The notes beneath the pieces were generated by a model. The model ran no database searches. It was not told where the DNA came from and worked only from the letters and a program-made list of their open reading frames with translations. This document shows, in pieces, positions 1 to 7,774 of a DNA stretch of 36,903 nucleotides; within the stretch, counting starts at the first letter, position 1, and every line of letters begins with the position of its first letter. Source of the stretch: Candidatus Thiodiazotropha sp. (ex Ustalcina ferruginea) (GTDB taxonomy: Bacteria > Pseudomonadota > Gammaproteobacteria > Chromatiales > Chromatiaceae); NCBI GenBank assembly GCA_025656375.1, contig JAHXHU010000131.1, positions 1 to 36,903 on the forward strand, written 5' to 3'. The translations under genes were made by a program, and so were the position numbers.

Positions 1-115
1 TGTCACCCCCTTCATCGACCAGGATCAATTCATGTCCCTCCGACCTCAGAGGCTGTAAATCAAGCAGGTACTGCTTGAGCAACTCACCCTCATTCAGGTA
101 AGGAAAATGATGCAC
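1..115 (-). CDS. Arsenosugar-type glycosyltransferase, TIGR04283 family (N-terminal fragment)
   Basis: This is the 5' end of a gene that runs off the left edge of the window. Reading the minus strand from a GTG at 115 gives about 38 residues, including PYLNEGELL, LQPLRSEGHELI and VDEGGD. That is the start of a GT2-fold glycosyltransferase: the usual family pattern is a PALNE motif, then LQxLR, then a VDGGSxD nucleotide-binding motif. The spacing and the ArsS gene directly upstream point to the TIGR04283 glycosyltransferases that accompany arsenosugar synthesis. An in-frame TAG lies just upstream of the GTG, so the GTG is the only plausible start seen. The gene begins 15 bases after the arsS stop and is surely co-transcribed with it. 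The usual VDGGS reads VDEGG here, a small departure. Family assignment from so short a piece is an inference strengthened by context. Confidence 0.6.
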   Translation of the reverse strand, partial: MHHFPYLNEGELLKQYLLDLQPLRSEGHELILVDEGGD

Positions 116-130
116 AGCCTAGATTTCCTA

Positions 131-1096
131 TCAATCAGCAAGCGCCCCGCCGCAACTACTACCCTGACCGGCAGTACAACCGTAACAGTGCTCAGCTACC
201 TGAATGGAAAGCCCCTCCAGGTCGACATCAAACAGATCCTTGAGTCGCGGTTGAAATTTATCACCAGTCCTCAGATGGATCTTCAACATCTGATTAAAGT
301 CACAGTCATAGACAAAGCCCCGCCAATCGACACTCAGTAGATGAGGACACATGACATTCTGAAGGTTGCAGGGTTGGTAGGCATTCCGTAAAAGCTGCAA
401 ATAGTTGTCGAATTCGCCTTTCGACTGCAGATAACTGCCAAACCGCTGAATCGGCATATTGGTAATGGTCAATAGTTGATTGAAATGGATACCATAGCGG
501 TCCAGCAACCGCTTCCGATACTCAGATTCCAGCGGCCCTTGTGGTGGAGGCAGGCTTGGACCCAATGGGTTGTAGACAAGATTCAATACAAGCCCACTCT
601 CCGGCATCCCATAACCAAGTTGATTTAACTTGATCAATGCCTCAATACTCTGTGAATAACTCCCCTTGCCTCGTTGTTGATCGACATTCTCTTCCAGATA
701 ACAGGGAAGGGATGCGACCACTTCAACCTGCTGTGCAGCAAGAAAATCGGCCAGGCCATCCTGCCCCACTTCCAAAAGAATAACCAGGTTACTGCGATCG
801 ATGACATGGATACCCAGCTGTTTTGTCTGCTCCACCAGATAGCGGAAATTTGGATTTAACTCCGGTGCGCCACCTGTCAGATCAAGCTGTTTGATATTAT
901 GATGCTGTAGGAAGGCGAGTACATCCTCAGCAGTGTCACGACTCATCTCTTCTGTTCGCTTGGGACCCGCATTGACATGGCAGTGCACGCAAGAGAGATT
1001 GCAACGAAACCCAAGGTTGACCTGCAACGTTTCGAGCCTTCCCCGACTGACAGCAGGAAAGCTACTGGGTTGGAGTAGATGTACCGTATCAAGCAT
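131..1096 (-). CDS. arsS: Arsenosugar biosynthesis radical SAM protein ArsS
   Basis: A 321-residue radical SAM enzyme. The [4Fe-4S]/SAM motif CxxxCxxC is visible as CNLSCVHC at residues 32-39, followed by a GG(A)PE-type motif (TGGAPELNP) near residue 74. The C-terminal third matches the DUF3641 region of ArsS, ending in a cysteine-rich segment (HCYGCTAG, then SSCGG). ArsS proteins are assigned to transferring the 5'-deoxyadenosyl group of SAM onto methylated arsenic during arsenosugar formation. Some family members carry selenocysteine in the tail, but here all tail positions are ordinary Cys codons. The downstream partner is a TIGR04283-type glycosyltransferase, as expected for this pathway. 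The ATG at 1096 is preceded by a 278-base upstream gap that should hold the promoter. The function is known from the family, not shown by the sequence itself. Confidence 0.88.
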   Translation of the reverse strand: MLDTVHLLQPSSFPAVSRGRLETLQVNLGFRCNLSCVHCHVNAGPKRTEEMSRDTAEDVLAFLQHHNIKQLDLTGGAPELNPNFRYLVEQTKQLGIHVIDRSNLVILLEVGQDGLADFLAAQQVEVVASLPCYLEENVDQQRGKGSYSQSIEALIKLNQLGYGMPESGLVLNLVYNPLGPSLPPPQGPLESEYRKRLLDRYGIHFNQLLTITNMPIQRFGSYLQSKGEFDNYLQLLRNAYQPCNLQNVMCPHLLSVDWRGFVYDCDFNQMLKIHLRTGDKFQPRLKDLFDVDLEGLSIQVAEHCYGCTAGQGSSCGGALAD

Positions 1097-1374
1097 TTCT
1101 GTTCCTAGTGATCATTTCTAAAGCCATCACAGTGAGGTACGTCAAATCAGGTAAAATGGATGTCATATTGAGTCTTGAGCACAATCAGAGTATCGCAACC
1201 GACACCATTTAGACCGGTTATCTCATTGTTTTTAATGATTGTTATAAGTTTTCGCCGATCTCTCTCTTTCATAACTGTTTGAACCAGTTCTAACATTTGC
1301 ACTCAAACCAAAATACTATACATTTAGATATTGCTAATATACTGATGGTTAATTTCATCCGAGGAGTTTAAGAG

Positions 1375-1620
1375 ATGTTACCCATATTCTTAGGCCTGAT
1401 TCTCGCAATGCTGTTCGGCATGATGTCGTTCTTTGTGTATGGACTTGAAGGATTAATCAACTACCCGTGGATCGATACCGTGTTTTGGGTACTGATCCTT
1501 ACAGGTACAACTATTACACTGATCAACGAAGTCGGTCAATGTCTGGCCTGTAAACTCAAGAGAAGACTAGCCATTGAATGGTTTGAACGATACTGCAGCG
1601 AACTGGTCTGTGCAAAGTAG
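1375..1620 (+). CDS. Small membrane protein of unknown function
   Basis: An 81-residue protein that I do not recognise. It has two hydrophobic segments, roughly residues 2-24 and 34-50, separated by a short loop, and then a basic, cysteine-containing tail (CLACKLKRR and a later Cys pair). This suggests a small two-pass inner-membrane protein with a cytosolic tail. A good Shine-Dalgarno sequence, GAGGAG, lies about 8 bases before the ATG, which supports it being a real gene. A weak promoter-like pair (TTGCAC near 1297 and TACATT near 1319) lies about 50 bases upstream. It stands alone between the divergent arsS gene and the tRNA gene. No function can be assigned. Confidence 0.6.
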   Translation: MLPIFLGLILAMLFGMMSFFVYGLEGLINYPWIDTVFWVLILTGTTITLINEVGQCLACKLKRRLAIEWFERYCSELVCAK

Positions 1621-1789
1621 AATATTTCCTTCCTTGTGTAGTGTCATTACCCTTAATCTTGTTTGCCCAGTCCAACACTAAACAGTAAACTGCTGTTTGT
1701 CATAAAAAATGCATAGCTTATGACCCGTACCGCTTTTTTCGGTTGTTTTGGGTTAGTCACTTAAAAATTTGGTGTTTCTGCGTGTAACA

Positions 1790-1850
1790 TTACTCACCCT
1801 TTCGTCAGCACTCGGAAACTACGTATTCGGTGCTGATCCAGAGCCACAAA
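1790..1850. repeat. Hairpin repeat element, copy 1
   Basis: The segment starts with TTACTCACCCTTT, followed by an inverted repeat TCAGCAC (1805-1811) / GTGCTGA (1830-1836) with GGAAACT in the loop. A second copy with the same leading sequence, loop motif and stem position occurs at 3258-3321. The stem bases differ between copies but remain complementary (CAC/GTG here, CAGC/GCTG there), so pairing rather than sequence seems to be kept. It ends about 12 bases before tRNA-Arg. Confidence 0.6.
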
Positions 1851-1861
1851 TACTGTCTTCT

Positions 1862-1938
1862 GCCCTCGTAGCTCAGCAGGATAGAGCAATCGCCTCCTAA
1901 GCGATAGGTCACAGGTTCGACTCCTGTCGAGGGCACCA
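1862..1938 (+). tRNA. tRNA-Arg (anticodon CCU)
   Basis: A complete 77-base cloverleaf with an encoded CCA end. The acceptor stem GCCCTCG pairs with CGAGGGC. The D arm carries GCTCAGCAGGATAGAGC, the anticodon arm is ATCGC-CTCCTAA-GCGAT with anticodon CCT, and the T arm contains GGTTCGACTCC. CCU reads the arginine codon AGG. The minus-strand ORFs over this locus are artefacts of the tRNA sequence. Confidence 0.97.
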
Positions 1939-1979
1939 ATCTTGAGAATGAGCAAACTATCCGGTAGGGGTACCATAAG

Positions 1980-2450
1980 GTGAAATCATCATACCCACTC
2001 CCTCGCAACCTTCTGTTGATGCTGTTTTTGGGTTGTCAATGGTTTTGTTGCAGCACTTTTGCGGCTGTTGCTGAAGGTCAGGTAACCGGTATTCAAAGTG
2101 GTAATCAAATTACCCTCAAATTGTTAGATGGCCGACAACGAAAGGTCAAACTTTTAGGGATCCGAGTACCTTCAGCAAACAGACGCTCAGCTGAAATTGC
2201 CAAGCGCCATATCAATATGCTGCTGGCAGGCCGATTTGTCAGCATCGAATACGAAACGCTTTTACCCAGTGGTGTTATACTCGGAACTGTTCTGCATGGT
2301 GGCTCGGATATCGCATTACGTATGCTCCAGGCCGGATTGGCAGAGGTTGCAGACCACCGATATCTTCAGCCTTTGCAATTGAGAAGCTATTCTGAAACAG
2401 AGGCCTTTGCCCGTTCTAGAGGGATGGGTTTCTGGCGAAAGTCTAGATAA
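1980..2450 (+). CDS. Exported SNase-fold protein with substituted catalytic residues
   Basis: A 156-residue protein with an N-terminal signal peptide (basic start, hydrophobic core at residues 10-28, probable cleavage after the FAA region) and a staphylococcal-nuclease-like OB fold from about residue 33 to the end. Family landmarks are visible: a GQVTGIQSGNQITL strand, VKLLGIRVPS, a Leu/Ala-rich helix, LQAGLAEV and the closing GMGFW. However, the active-site positions look lost. The usual VRLxGIDxPE motif reads VKLLGIRVPS, replacing the Arg, the Asp and the Glu, and the usual YGR motif reads ILG. It may therefore bind nucleic acid or another ligand without cutting. The start at 1980 is GTG. 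An internal ATG at 2019 would still leave a hydrophobic leader but would lose the basic n-region, so I prefer the GTG. Confidence 0.75.
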   Translation: MKSSYPLPRNLLLMLFLGCQWFCCSTFAAVAEGQVTGIQSGNQITLKLLDGRQRKVKLLGIRVPSANRRSAEIAKRHINMLLAGRFVSIEYETLLPSGVILGTVLHGGSDIALRMLQAGLAEVADHRYLQPLQLRSYSETEAFARSRGMGFWRKSR

Positions 2451-2487
2451 ACCAAACCACAGCTTACATTACTTGCGAGATTGTCCG

Positions 2488-2739
2488 ATGGGAAAAAAAG
2501 CCGATAAAGCGGGTAGGAAAAAGGAAAAAATAATAGAGAAACAGAATAAAAAAAGAGAGAAAAAAACTAAAAAACTCAAGCAAAAAGCATCCACGATCAC
2601 CCCTGAACAACGCCTGGATATGATTGCCACTGCTGCCTACTATATCGCAGAAAAACACGGCTTCGATCCTCTAAGGGCAACACAAGACTGGGAGGATGCT
2701 GAGCAGCAGATCGACGCAATTCTCAAATCGATCCCATAG
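2488..2739 (+). CDS. DUF2934 domain protein with lysine-rich N-terminus
   Basis: An 83-residue protein. The first 35 residues are almost all Lys, Glu, Arg and Gln (KKADKAGRKKEK and on), probably disordered and nucleic-acid or surface binding. Residues 40-80 match the DUF2934 pattern: RLDMIATAAYYIAEKHGF, then a DWEDAEQQID helix. Its role is not known in any organism I can name. The ORF track starts at 2407, inside the preceding gene. I place the start at the ATG at 2488 because it follows the SNase-like stop by 37 bases and begins the family-like part. It probably shares a transcript with the gene upstream. A REP-like hairpin lies 12 bases after the stop. Confidence 0.7.
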   Translation: MGKKADKAGRKKEKIIEKQNKKREKKTKKLKQKASTITPEQRLDMIATAAYYIAEKHGFDPLRATQDWEDAEQQIDAILKSIP

Positions 2740-2750
2740 GTTTAAACGCA

Positions 2751-2772
2751 AGGGTACGGCCCTGCCGCACCG
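2751..2772. repeat. REP-like hairpin after a stop codon, copy 1
   Basis: AGGGTACGGCCCTGCCGCACC is an imperfect palindrome. It shares AAACG-x-AGGGT-xx-GGCCCT-xx-CGCACC with the copy at 10319-10342 and, in reverse complement, the core of the perfect hairpin at 35834-35860. It lies 12 bases downstream of the DUF2934 stop. Confidence 0.55.
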
Positions 2773-2929
2773 ATTTCTTGGCCAGCAGATCCACACACCT
2801 TTGAGACAACACTCAGCAGTATCAACCACTCATCCATTAATCAGGCATGCTTATGGTTTGGCAGAACCGTACTCTATGATATTTGACAGAGTGGTGTATA
2901 AAAAATAGCGTCCATATTGCCGTGATGGT

Positions 2930-3142
2930 CTAATCCTTCACATCAGGTTCTTTCTTGCTGAGACGTTTCAGGTTCTCATGTAAAGCGACTTCCAGTGCCT
3001 TATAGACCTTTAGCTGGGCTAGCTGGTAGCGGGTCTGGGGCTCTCCAACAAGTTCAAGCCGGGCACCAAAATAGGCAAGGTCCGCCTCCAGAGAGATCGG
3101 ATTCAAGTTAACCCTTAATTTGTTGTTCTGTTGATCGGACAA
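2930..3142 (-). CDS. Hypothetical 70-residue protein, TTG start
   Basis: A short protein that I do not recognise. It is hydrophilic, with an extended N-terminus and a long predicted helix from about residue 20 to 62 (LEADLAYFGARLEL, then YQLAQLKVYKALEVAL), and an acidic tail. There is no ATG or GTG in a usable position, so the start must be the TTG at 3142. An AAAGG sequence about 10 bases upstream could serve as its ribosome binding site. Composition and the absence of membrane segments suggest a small cytosolic protein, perhaps a partner or regulator. It is convergent with the DUF2934 gene and divergent from sucA. Coding status is likely but not certain. Confidence 0.5.
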   Translation of the reverse strand: MSDQQNNKLRVNLNPISLEADLAYFGARLELVGEPQTRYQLAQLKVYKALEVALHENLKRLSKKEPDVKD

Positions 3143-3257
3143 TATCTTAAAACCTTTGCATCCTTTCGACAGCCCTGTAGCTGGTGGAGTGTCCTATACT
3201 TGGGGCCTGGCGAAGGGTTACCTCCCTAGATATTAGGGTTTCCAAAGATGAGATGCC

Positions 3258-3321
3258 TTACTCACCCTTTTGATCAGCAGCAGGAAACTTTGTTTTTAGC
3301 TGCTGATCTATACAGTTACAA
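3258..3321. repeat. Hairpin repeat element, copy 2
   Basis: TTACTCACCCTTTTGATCAGCAGC begins the element. The stem GATCAGCAGC (3272-3281) pairs perfectly over 10 bases with GCTGCTGATC (3299-3308), and the loop contains GGAAACT as in copy 1 at 1790-1850. It sits in the 352-base gap upstream of sucA, which otherwise holds only a possible 25-codon ORF. Confidence 0.65.
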
Positions 3322-3362
3322 ACCTTTTTTACCTGACTGCACTAGTTTAGCAGAGGAAAGTG

Positions 3363-3440
3363 ATGAATCGTGATAGAGATTTGAGGAAATATTCTCCAAC
3401 ATCTTCTGTCAAGCCATCTGCCTGTGCTAACATTTACTAA
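3363..3440 (+). CDS. Possible 25-residue leader ORF upstream of sucA
   Basis: ATG at 3363 to TAA at 3440 encodes 25 residues beginning MNRDRDL. It has a much better ribosome binding site (GAGGAAAGTG just before the ATG) than sucA itself. It ends 54 bases before the sucA start. No similarity is recognised. It could be a regulatory leader or a chance ORF. Confidence 0.25.
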   Translation: MNRDRDLRKYSPTSSVKPSACANIY

Positions 3441-3494
3441 TAGCTGCCCAAAAATAAATAATCCACCACCAAACCCTGACGGGCTATACACATA

Positions 3495-6335
3495 ATGAGC
3501 AATATCCTGGATTTACTCAGATCCACCTCCGCCTATTCCGGCGGTAACGCTACCTTCGTTGAAGACCTCTACGAAAGTTATCTCAAAGACCCTGAAAGCA
3601 TCCCTCAAGACTGGCGCCGACAGTTTGACGGGCTCCCCAACCGGGGGCGTATAGATACCGCCCATGAACCCATCAGACAGCGTTTCCTCCATTTGGTTAA
3701 GGAGAAACGTTCTGCCACTGCAACCCCACAGGAGAGTCTCTCACCTGGCGCAGCGGAACAACAGGCCTCTGTCTTGCGCTACATCAATGGCTATCGCATG
3801 CGCGGTCACCAGAATGCAAACCTGGATCCACTGAAATTGCGTGACCCTGTGCATGTCGATGATCTCGATCTGTCGTACCACAAGCTGGATAAGCTTGATC
3901 AGAATTCAATATTCAATACCGGCTCGCTGTTTGCGCCTGAACGCATGCCGCTACGTGACATTATTGAACTGGTTAAAAAGAGCTACTGCGGCAGTATCGG
4001 CACAGAATATGGTCATATCACCAGCACCAAACAGAAGCGCTGGATTCAGGAGCGCATTGAGCAAAGACATCTGTTTCAGAAGATCGATAGCGAGCAAAAA
4101 TTCTGGCTTTTAACCCTGCTGACTGCGGCAGAGGGTATCGAGAAGTACCTGCATACGCGTTATGTGGGGCAAAAGCGGTTCTCCCTTGAAGGGGGTGAGT
4201 CCCTGATCCCGTTATTGGATGATCTGATTCAGCATGGTGGTAGCAACGGTATCAGCGAGGTCGTCATAGGCATGGCTCATCGCGGGCGTATCAATGTCTT
4301 GACCAACATCCTCGGTAAACCTCCAAAAGAGATTTTTGATGAATTCGAAGGCCGGGTATCCGTTGACCCCGAACGTCTTGCCGGTGATGTAAAATATCAC
4401 ATAGGTTTCTCGAGCGATATTGATACGCCCGGAGGTATCGTTCATCTTGTGTTGGGCTTTAACCCCTCACATCTTGAGATTATCAATCCCGTCATTGAGG
4501 GTTCAGTACGGGCAAGACAGCGTAGACAGGGCGACCATGATGGTACCCAGGTACTGCCGATATTAATCCATGGTGACTCGGCGTTTGCGGGACAGGGTGT
4601 TGTCATGGAGACCCTGAATCTTTCACAGACACGGGGTTATTCGACTGGCGGTACTGTGCATATCATTACCAACAACCAGATCGGATTTACCACCAGCAAT
4701 CCGTTGGATACCCGCTCTACCCTCTACTGCACCGATGTAGCCAAGATGGTGCAGGCACCGATTTTTCACGTCAATGGTGACGATCCGGAAGCTGTTATCT
4801 TTGTCACCCGCCTGGCATTGGATTTCCGTATGCGCTTTCACAAAGATGTGGTCATTGATGTGATCTGCTACCGCCGACTCGGACATAACGAGGCCGATGA
4901 ACCCGCAGTGACTCAGCCGGAGATGTACAAAAAAATTCGCAACCACCCCACTGTGCGCACCCTCTATGCAGATCAGCTTGTACAGGAATCTGTGATTTCA
5001 CCTCAGGGAGCACGTGATCTGGTGAATAACTATCGGGAATCGTTAGAAGGAGGAATCGTCGAGGCAAGACCTGTAACCTGTGCCTTACAACACCCCTATG
5101 CAGTCAGATGGAATGGCTTCAAGGGTGTCGAGTGGGATCATCCCTGCGATACAACTGTCACCGCAGAGCGTTTCGATCTTCTAGCGGAACAACTGCTTCA
5201 TGTACCCGACGGCATTGAACTCCACCCCAGGGTCGAAAAAGTCTGGACCGAACGCCGACGCATGGCAAGCGGTGATCAATTGATCGATTGGGGATTCGCT
5301 GAAAACATGGCTTATGCCACCCTGTTGACAGAGGGTATCCCGGTCCGTCTTTCTGGCCAGGACTCTGGACGCGGCACCTTCTTCCATCGCCATGCAGTCG
5401 TGCATAATCAGCAGAACGGTGAGTCGTTGATACCGCTGCAACATTTAAGCCCCGAACAATCCGACTTTCTGGTCATCGATTCTCTTTTATCGGAAGAGGC
5501 GGTACTCGGTTATGAGTATGGCTATGCCACGGCGGAACCCAATTCCCTGACTATTTGGGAAGCACAATTCGGTGATTTCGCTAACGGGGCGCAAGTGGTA
5601 ATTGACCAGTTCATTACTTCAGGCGGTGAAAAATGGGGACTCCATTGCGGCTTGGTGATGCTCCTGCCACATGGTTATGAAGGTCAGGGTGCAGAGCACT
5701 CTTCAGCGCGTCCGGAACGTTTTCTACGACTCTGCGCGAACCACAACATTCAGGTCTGTTCACCCACTTCAGCAGCACAGATATTCCACCTATTGAGACG
5801 ACAGATGATACGCCCGTTTCGTCATCCCCTGATCGTAATGACACCCAAGAGTCTGCTGCGACATCGTATGGCGACTTCACCCAAGCAGGAGCTGCTAGAG
5901 GGGGCATTTAAAAATGTCATCGATGACATTGATGCTAAAAATGTCAAGCGACTGATTATGTGTTCCGGCAAGGTCTACTATGAACTGCTGGAGACAAGAC
6001 GTTCTCGTGGTCTGGATGATGTGGCGATTATTCGGATAGAACAACTTTATCCCTTCCCTCAAAAGGAGTTCGATACAGTTGTGAAACGCTACAAGCATGC
6101 AAAAATGGTTATCTGGTGTCAGGAAGAGCCACAAAACCAAGGCGCATGGGACCAGATTAAACACCGTTTCTATTCATTGACCTCCAAGAACAGACAGCTA
6201 CATTATGTCGGCCGTGCAACGGCTGCTGCACCATCGGTCGGCTATCGTTCTGTCCACATATCACAACAGGAGACCCTGATCGATGAGGCACTCTCTGGAC
6301 GTATCAACCCCCGTATGAACTACAGGAATCAATGA
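3495..6335 (+). CDS. sucA: 2-oxoglutarate dehydrogenase E1 component
   Basis: A 946-residue ThDP-dependent decarboxylase, the first subunit of the 2-oxoglutarate dehydrogenase complex. It converts 2-oxoglutarate to CO2 and a succinyl group passed to the lipoyl arm of SucB. The N-terminal E2-binding segment is typical ([16 protein letters not shown], residues 15-30). The active-site block [11 protein letters not shown] lies near residue 260, the ThDP/Mg motif [10 protein letters not shown] near 358, with TNNQIGFTT following. The transketolase-like pyrimidine domain has [13 protein letters not shown] near 619, and the C-terminal domain has EEPQNQGAW. The length is close to the usual 930-950. 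The start ATG at 3495 has a weak ribosome binding site. The gene overlaps sucB by four bases (ATGA), so translation is coupled. The hairpin element and small ORF upstream are the only candidate controls seen. Confidence 0.98.
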   Translation: MSNILDLLRSTSAYSGGNATFVEDLYESYLKDPESIPQDWRRQFDGLPNRGRIDTAHEPIRQRFLHLVKEKRSATATPQESLSPGAAEQQASVLRYINGYRMRGHQNANLDPLKLRDPVHVDDLDLSYHKLDKLDQNSIFNTGSLFAPERMPLRDIIELVKKSYCGSIGTEYGHITSTKQKRWIQERIEQRHLFQKIDSEQKFWLLTLLTAAEGIEKYLHTRYVGQKRFSLEGGESLIPLLDDLIQHGGSNGISEVVIGMAHRGRINVLTNILGKPPKEIFDEFEGRVSVDPERLAGDVKYHIGFSSDIDTPGGIVHLVLGFNPSHLEIINPVIEGSVRARQRRQGDHDGTQVLPILIHGDSAFAGQGVVMETLNLSQTRGYSTGGTVHIITNNQIGFTTSNPLDTRSTLYCTDVAKMVQAPIFHVNGDDPEAVIFVTRLALDFRMRFHKDVVIDVICYRRLGHNEADEPAVTQPEMYKKIRNHPTVRTLYADQLVQESVISPQGARDLVNNYRESLEGGIVEARPVTCALQHPYAVRWNGFKGVEWDHPCDTTVTAERFDLLAEQLLHVPDGIELHPRVEKVWTERRRMASGDQLIDWGFAENMAYATLLTEGIPVRLSGQDSGRGTFFHRHAVVHNQQNGESLIPLQHLSPEQSDFLVIDSLLSEEAVLGYEYGYATAEPNSLTIWEAQFGDFANGAQVVIDQFITSGGEKWGLHCGLVMLLPHGYEGQGAEHSSARPERFLRLCANHNIQVCSPTSAAQIFHLLRRQMIRPFRHPLIVMTPKSLLRHRMATSPKQELLEGAFKNVIDDIDAKNVKRLIMCSGKVYYELLETRRSRGLDDVAIIRIEQLYPFPQKEFDTVVKRYKHAKMVIWCQEEPQNQGAWDQIKHRFYSLTSKNRQLHYVGRATAAAPSVGYRSVHISQQETLIDEALSGRINPRMNYRNQ

Positions 6336-7525
6336 GCATCGAACTACGCGTTCCACAACTTCCCGAATCTGTTTCTGACGCCACCGTCCTGAGCTGGCAT
6401 AAGCAACCGGGAGAGCAAGTAAACCAAGATGAAACCCTGGTCGATCTCGAGACCGACAAAGTGGTGTTGGAAGTACCGGCTCCCCAATCAGGTACGCTGA
6501 AAGAGATACGCTTCAAGGAGGGTGAGACAGTCCAGGCCGAAGACGTGCTTGGTATTTTGGAGGCTGGCGCTGCACCACAAAAAGAGCGAGCAACATCAAC
6601 CCATTCCGACCAAGAAGCCCCCGTGCTCTCTCCTGCTGTGAGGCGCTTGGTCAGTGAGAGTGGGATAGACCCGAGTACCATTCAAGGCAGCGGGAAAAAC
6701 GGACGAATTGTTAAGACAGATGTCGAAGCCGCATTAGCAGCACAACAATCCAGTCCCACATCCACTCAAGCACAAAGCCAGCAGGCAGCATCTTCACCCC
6801 CTGCCAAATCAACAGTCTCCTCTGGTCGTATTGAAGAGCGGGTACCGATGACCCGCCTGCGTAAGCGCGTGGCAGAACGTCTGGTGGAAGCACAACAGAC
6901 AGCTGCTATCCTTACCACATTCAATGAGGTTAATTTACAGGCTGTATCTGATCTTCGGGTTAAGTACCGTGAGGTGTTCGAGAAACGGCATGATGTCCGC
7001 CTGGGCTTTATGTCGTTTTTTGTCAAGGCCGCAGTAGAGGCACTAAAACAGTTTCCTATCATCAATGCCACTATCGATGATGCCGATATCCTCTACCATG
7101 GCTATTTCGACATCGGCATTGCGGTCTCTTCGCCTCGTGGCTTGGTTGTGCCAATCCTGCGCGATGCAGACCAACTCAGCTTTGCTGCTGTCGAACAGCG
7201 CATCAAGGATTTCGGCACCAAAGCCAAAGAGGGATCGCTTAGCTATGACGACCTGACTGGCGGAACATTCTCTATAACCAACGGTGGTATATTCGGTTCC
7301 ATGCTCTCCACACCGATCCTGAATCCACCACAAAGTGCCATTCTCGGTATGCATTCGATCCAGCAGCGACCGATGGCGGAAAACGGAGAGGTGGTTGTCC
7401 GACCCATGATGTACCTGGCACTCTCCTACGACCACCGGATCATCGATGGACGTGACGCTGTCCAGTTCCTGGTCACTATCAAGCAATTACTGGAGGACCC
7501 AAGCCGGCTGCTGCTGGAAATCTGA
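6332..7525 (+). CDS. sucB: 2-oxoglutarate dehydrogenase E2, dihydrolipoyl succinyltransferase
   Basis: A 397-residue core subunit of the 2-oxoglutarate dehydrogenase complex. It transfers the succinyl group from its lipoyl arm to CoA. The lipoyl domain covers residues 2-76 with the modified lysine at K43 in ETDKVVLE. An Ala/Gln/Ser-rich linker leads to the peripheral subunit-binding domain ([23 protein letters not shown], residues about 92-130). The catalytic domain runs from about 165 and ends with [12 protein letters not shown], placing the catalytic His at 368 and Asp at 372. There is one lipoyl domain only, as usual for SucB. The start overlaps the sucA stop. No lpd (E3) gene follows; the next gene is fumarase after a 249-base gap, so E3 must come from another locus. 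Confidence 0.98.
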   Translation: MSIELRVPQLPESVSDATVLSWHKQPGEQVNQDETLVDLETDKVVLEVPAPQSGTLKEIRFKEGETVQAEDVLGILEAGAAPQKERATSTHSDQEAPVLSPAVRRLVSESGIDPSTIQGSGKNGRIVKTDVEAALAAQQSSPTSTQAQSQQAASSPPAKSTVSSGRIEERVPMTRLRKRVAERLVEAQQTAAILTTFNEVNLQAVSDLRVKYREVFEKRHDVRLGFMSFFVKAAVEALKQFPIINATIDDADILYHGYFDIGIAVSSPRGLVVPILRDADQLSFAAVEQRIKDFGTKAKEGSLSYDDLTGGTFSITNGGIFGSMLSTPILNPPQSAILGMHSIQQRPMAENGEVVVRPMMYLALSYDHRIIDGRDAVQFLVTIKQLLEDPSRLLLEI

Positions 7526-7774
7526 TCGCCTCACCATTGGTTTTTTTACCATTGAGGATGTTTGATTCCTCCCGCCTTAACCTCAATAAGTGTTGGTGGG
7601 AGCCGGTTTCACAATAAATAGGGTCTCGGTTAATAAATAATCATCCAAATCTGCTGAATCGCCTTCCAATCGATGGGGGTGGCGAAAAATAAAGAAATGA
7701 GAACCTGACATAATCAAAACCAACACCTGCCGTGGCCGACATTGGCTGGTATGTACTCTTCAATAGGAAACAAC

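Noticed and set aside
131-1096. Selenocysteine in ArsS
   Set aside because: Some relatives are selenoproteins, but here the tail positions are TGC/TGT codons and no in-frame TGA occurs before the end.
1794-2008. Minus-strand ORFs of 60 and 67 residues (with SRTCDLSLRRR-like text)
   Set aside because: They are the well-known spurious translation of a tRNA gene; the tRNA-Arg on the plus strand explains them.
7540-7575. Terminator after sucB (ACCATTGG...ACCATTGAGG)
   Set aside because: The repeats are mainly direct, and the hairpin that can be drawn is imperfect with the T-run in the loop, not after the stem.
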